A DNA stretch of 64,000 bases from Atrichornis clamosus (lineage: Eukaryota > Chordata > Aves > Passeriformes > Menuridae), in assembly GCA_013400975.1 (NCBI GenBank), contig WBMZ01012776.1:1-64000 (forward strand), given 5' to 3'. This document shows positions 63,572-64,000 of the stretch, piece by piece (the stretch's first letter is position 1; every line of letters starts with the position of its first letter). The notes under the pieces were generated by a model. The model was not told the DNA's origin. It ran no database searches and saw only the letters and a program-made list of their open reading frames with translations. Position numbers and translations under genes: made by a program.

Positions 63572-64000
63572 AAAGAGAGCAGATAATGTAAATACCACTG
63601 TTGCATGAGGGAGACACAGATCAGCCTGATTCCGGTATCCGTTTGCCTGGGAATCCACTGCAGCATCACCTTCAGTTTGACAGGCTGCTGAATTTATAAT
63701 GATTAAAAGCTTCTTTGTACAGAAAGAAGAAACCTAAATTATTTAGGATTTTAGTTCCTGCTCTGAGGAAGGAAGTTGTTTCCTTATTCTTCAGGGGTGG
63801 ATTTGAGCTTAAAATTAGTTTTGAAGCTGCAGTTTGCATTCGTTGTGGCAGCAGGTACTGTTGCCTACAGGAAGGTTAGTTTTTCAAACTGGAGCACTGG
63901 CTAGAGCAAAGTGATCACAGGAAAGTGGAGTGGGGGCAATCATTTTCCAGAAATAAAAATGAGGACACAGATGACCCTTTGGCTCTTAGTAGGTTCCTGC
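63572..64000 (+). other. Right edge of window: no gene seen
   Basis: Downstream of the candidate polyadenylation site the sequence is unremarkable, with no exon recognised. It is intronic if MTUS1 continues to the usual coiled-coil exons. Confidence 0.5.

Larger units (their letters stand above)
1..64000 (+). other. MTUS1: MTUS1 gene, 5' portion (promoter, exons 1-7, introns; 3' end outside window)
   Basis: The gene runs from the CpG island at the left edge to beyond the right edge. Identification rests on the conceptual protein of the large exon and the five following small exons, which I recognise as matching vertebrate MTUS1/ATIP3 in order, exon phase and conserved blocks. Examples are an N-terminal SDDK segment, the FPKPNFKN block, ITSQ/TTHSKNASH-like residues, NETF near the exon end, and a C-terminal FQNG-like segment seen here as CQNG. 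In known vertebrates MTUS1 proteins bind microtubules, and the shared C-terminal coiled coil mediates dimerisation and interaction with the angiotensin AT2 receptor. That coiled coil is not in this window. MTUS2 is the main alternative, but the N-terminal half resembles MTUS1. Confidence 0.88.

Overview
This window is vertebrate, most likely avian, nuclear DNA. The evidence is a CpG-island promoter followed by a very large first intron, GT-AG introns, 3' ends of CR1 LINEs (the dominant avian retroelement), and two closely related solo LTRs of an endogenous retrovirus. There is no bacterial, plasmid or viral gene organisation. The species cannot be named from the sequence alone.

The only protein-coding gene I can support is the 5' two-thirds of MTUS1 (microtubule-associated tumour suppressor 1, also called ATIP3) on the + strand. 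The layout is: GC-rich 5' UTR exon and CpG island at about 1-540; a 33 kb first intron holding the two LTRs, a CR1 and simple repeats; a large first coding exon at 33118-35291 (ATG at 33303, 663 codons); then coding exons at 37512-37707, 49445-49621, 53225-53356, 55122-55211 and 56827-56874. All splice junctions join in frame: phase 0 after the large exon, phase 1 at every later junction. The joined reading frame is 877 codons plus one base. The exons for the C-terminal coiled coil were not found and presumably lie beyond 64000.

Intron 6 contains a one-base assembly gap (N at 56200) flanked by a perfect 106 bp direct repeat, which is almost certainly an unmerged contig overlap. In the last intron, a strong acceptor at 63264 opens a phase-compatible reading frame that stops at 63371 and is followed by a good polyadenylation signal. 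This could be an alternative last exon giving an MTUS1 protein without the coiled coil. A similar read-through end may exist just after the large exon (stop at 35417, AATAAA at 35434).

I found no convincing tRNA, rRNA, CRISPR or nested protein-coding gene, and no evidence of a novel defence or mobile system. The points most worth checking are the two possible truncated isoforms, the recently active LTR family and the assembly artefact. The rest is intronic or repeat DNA.
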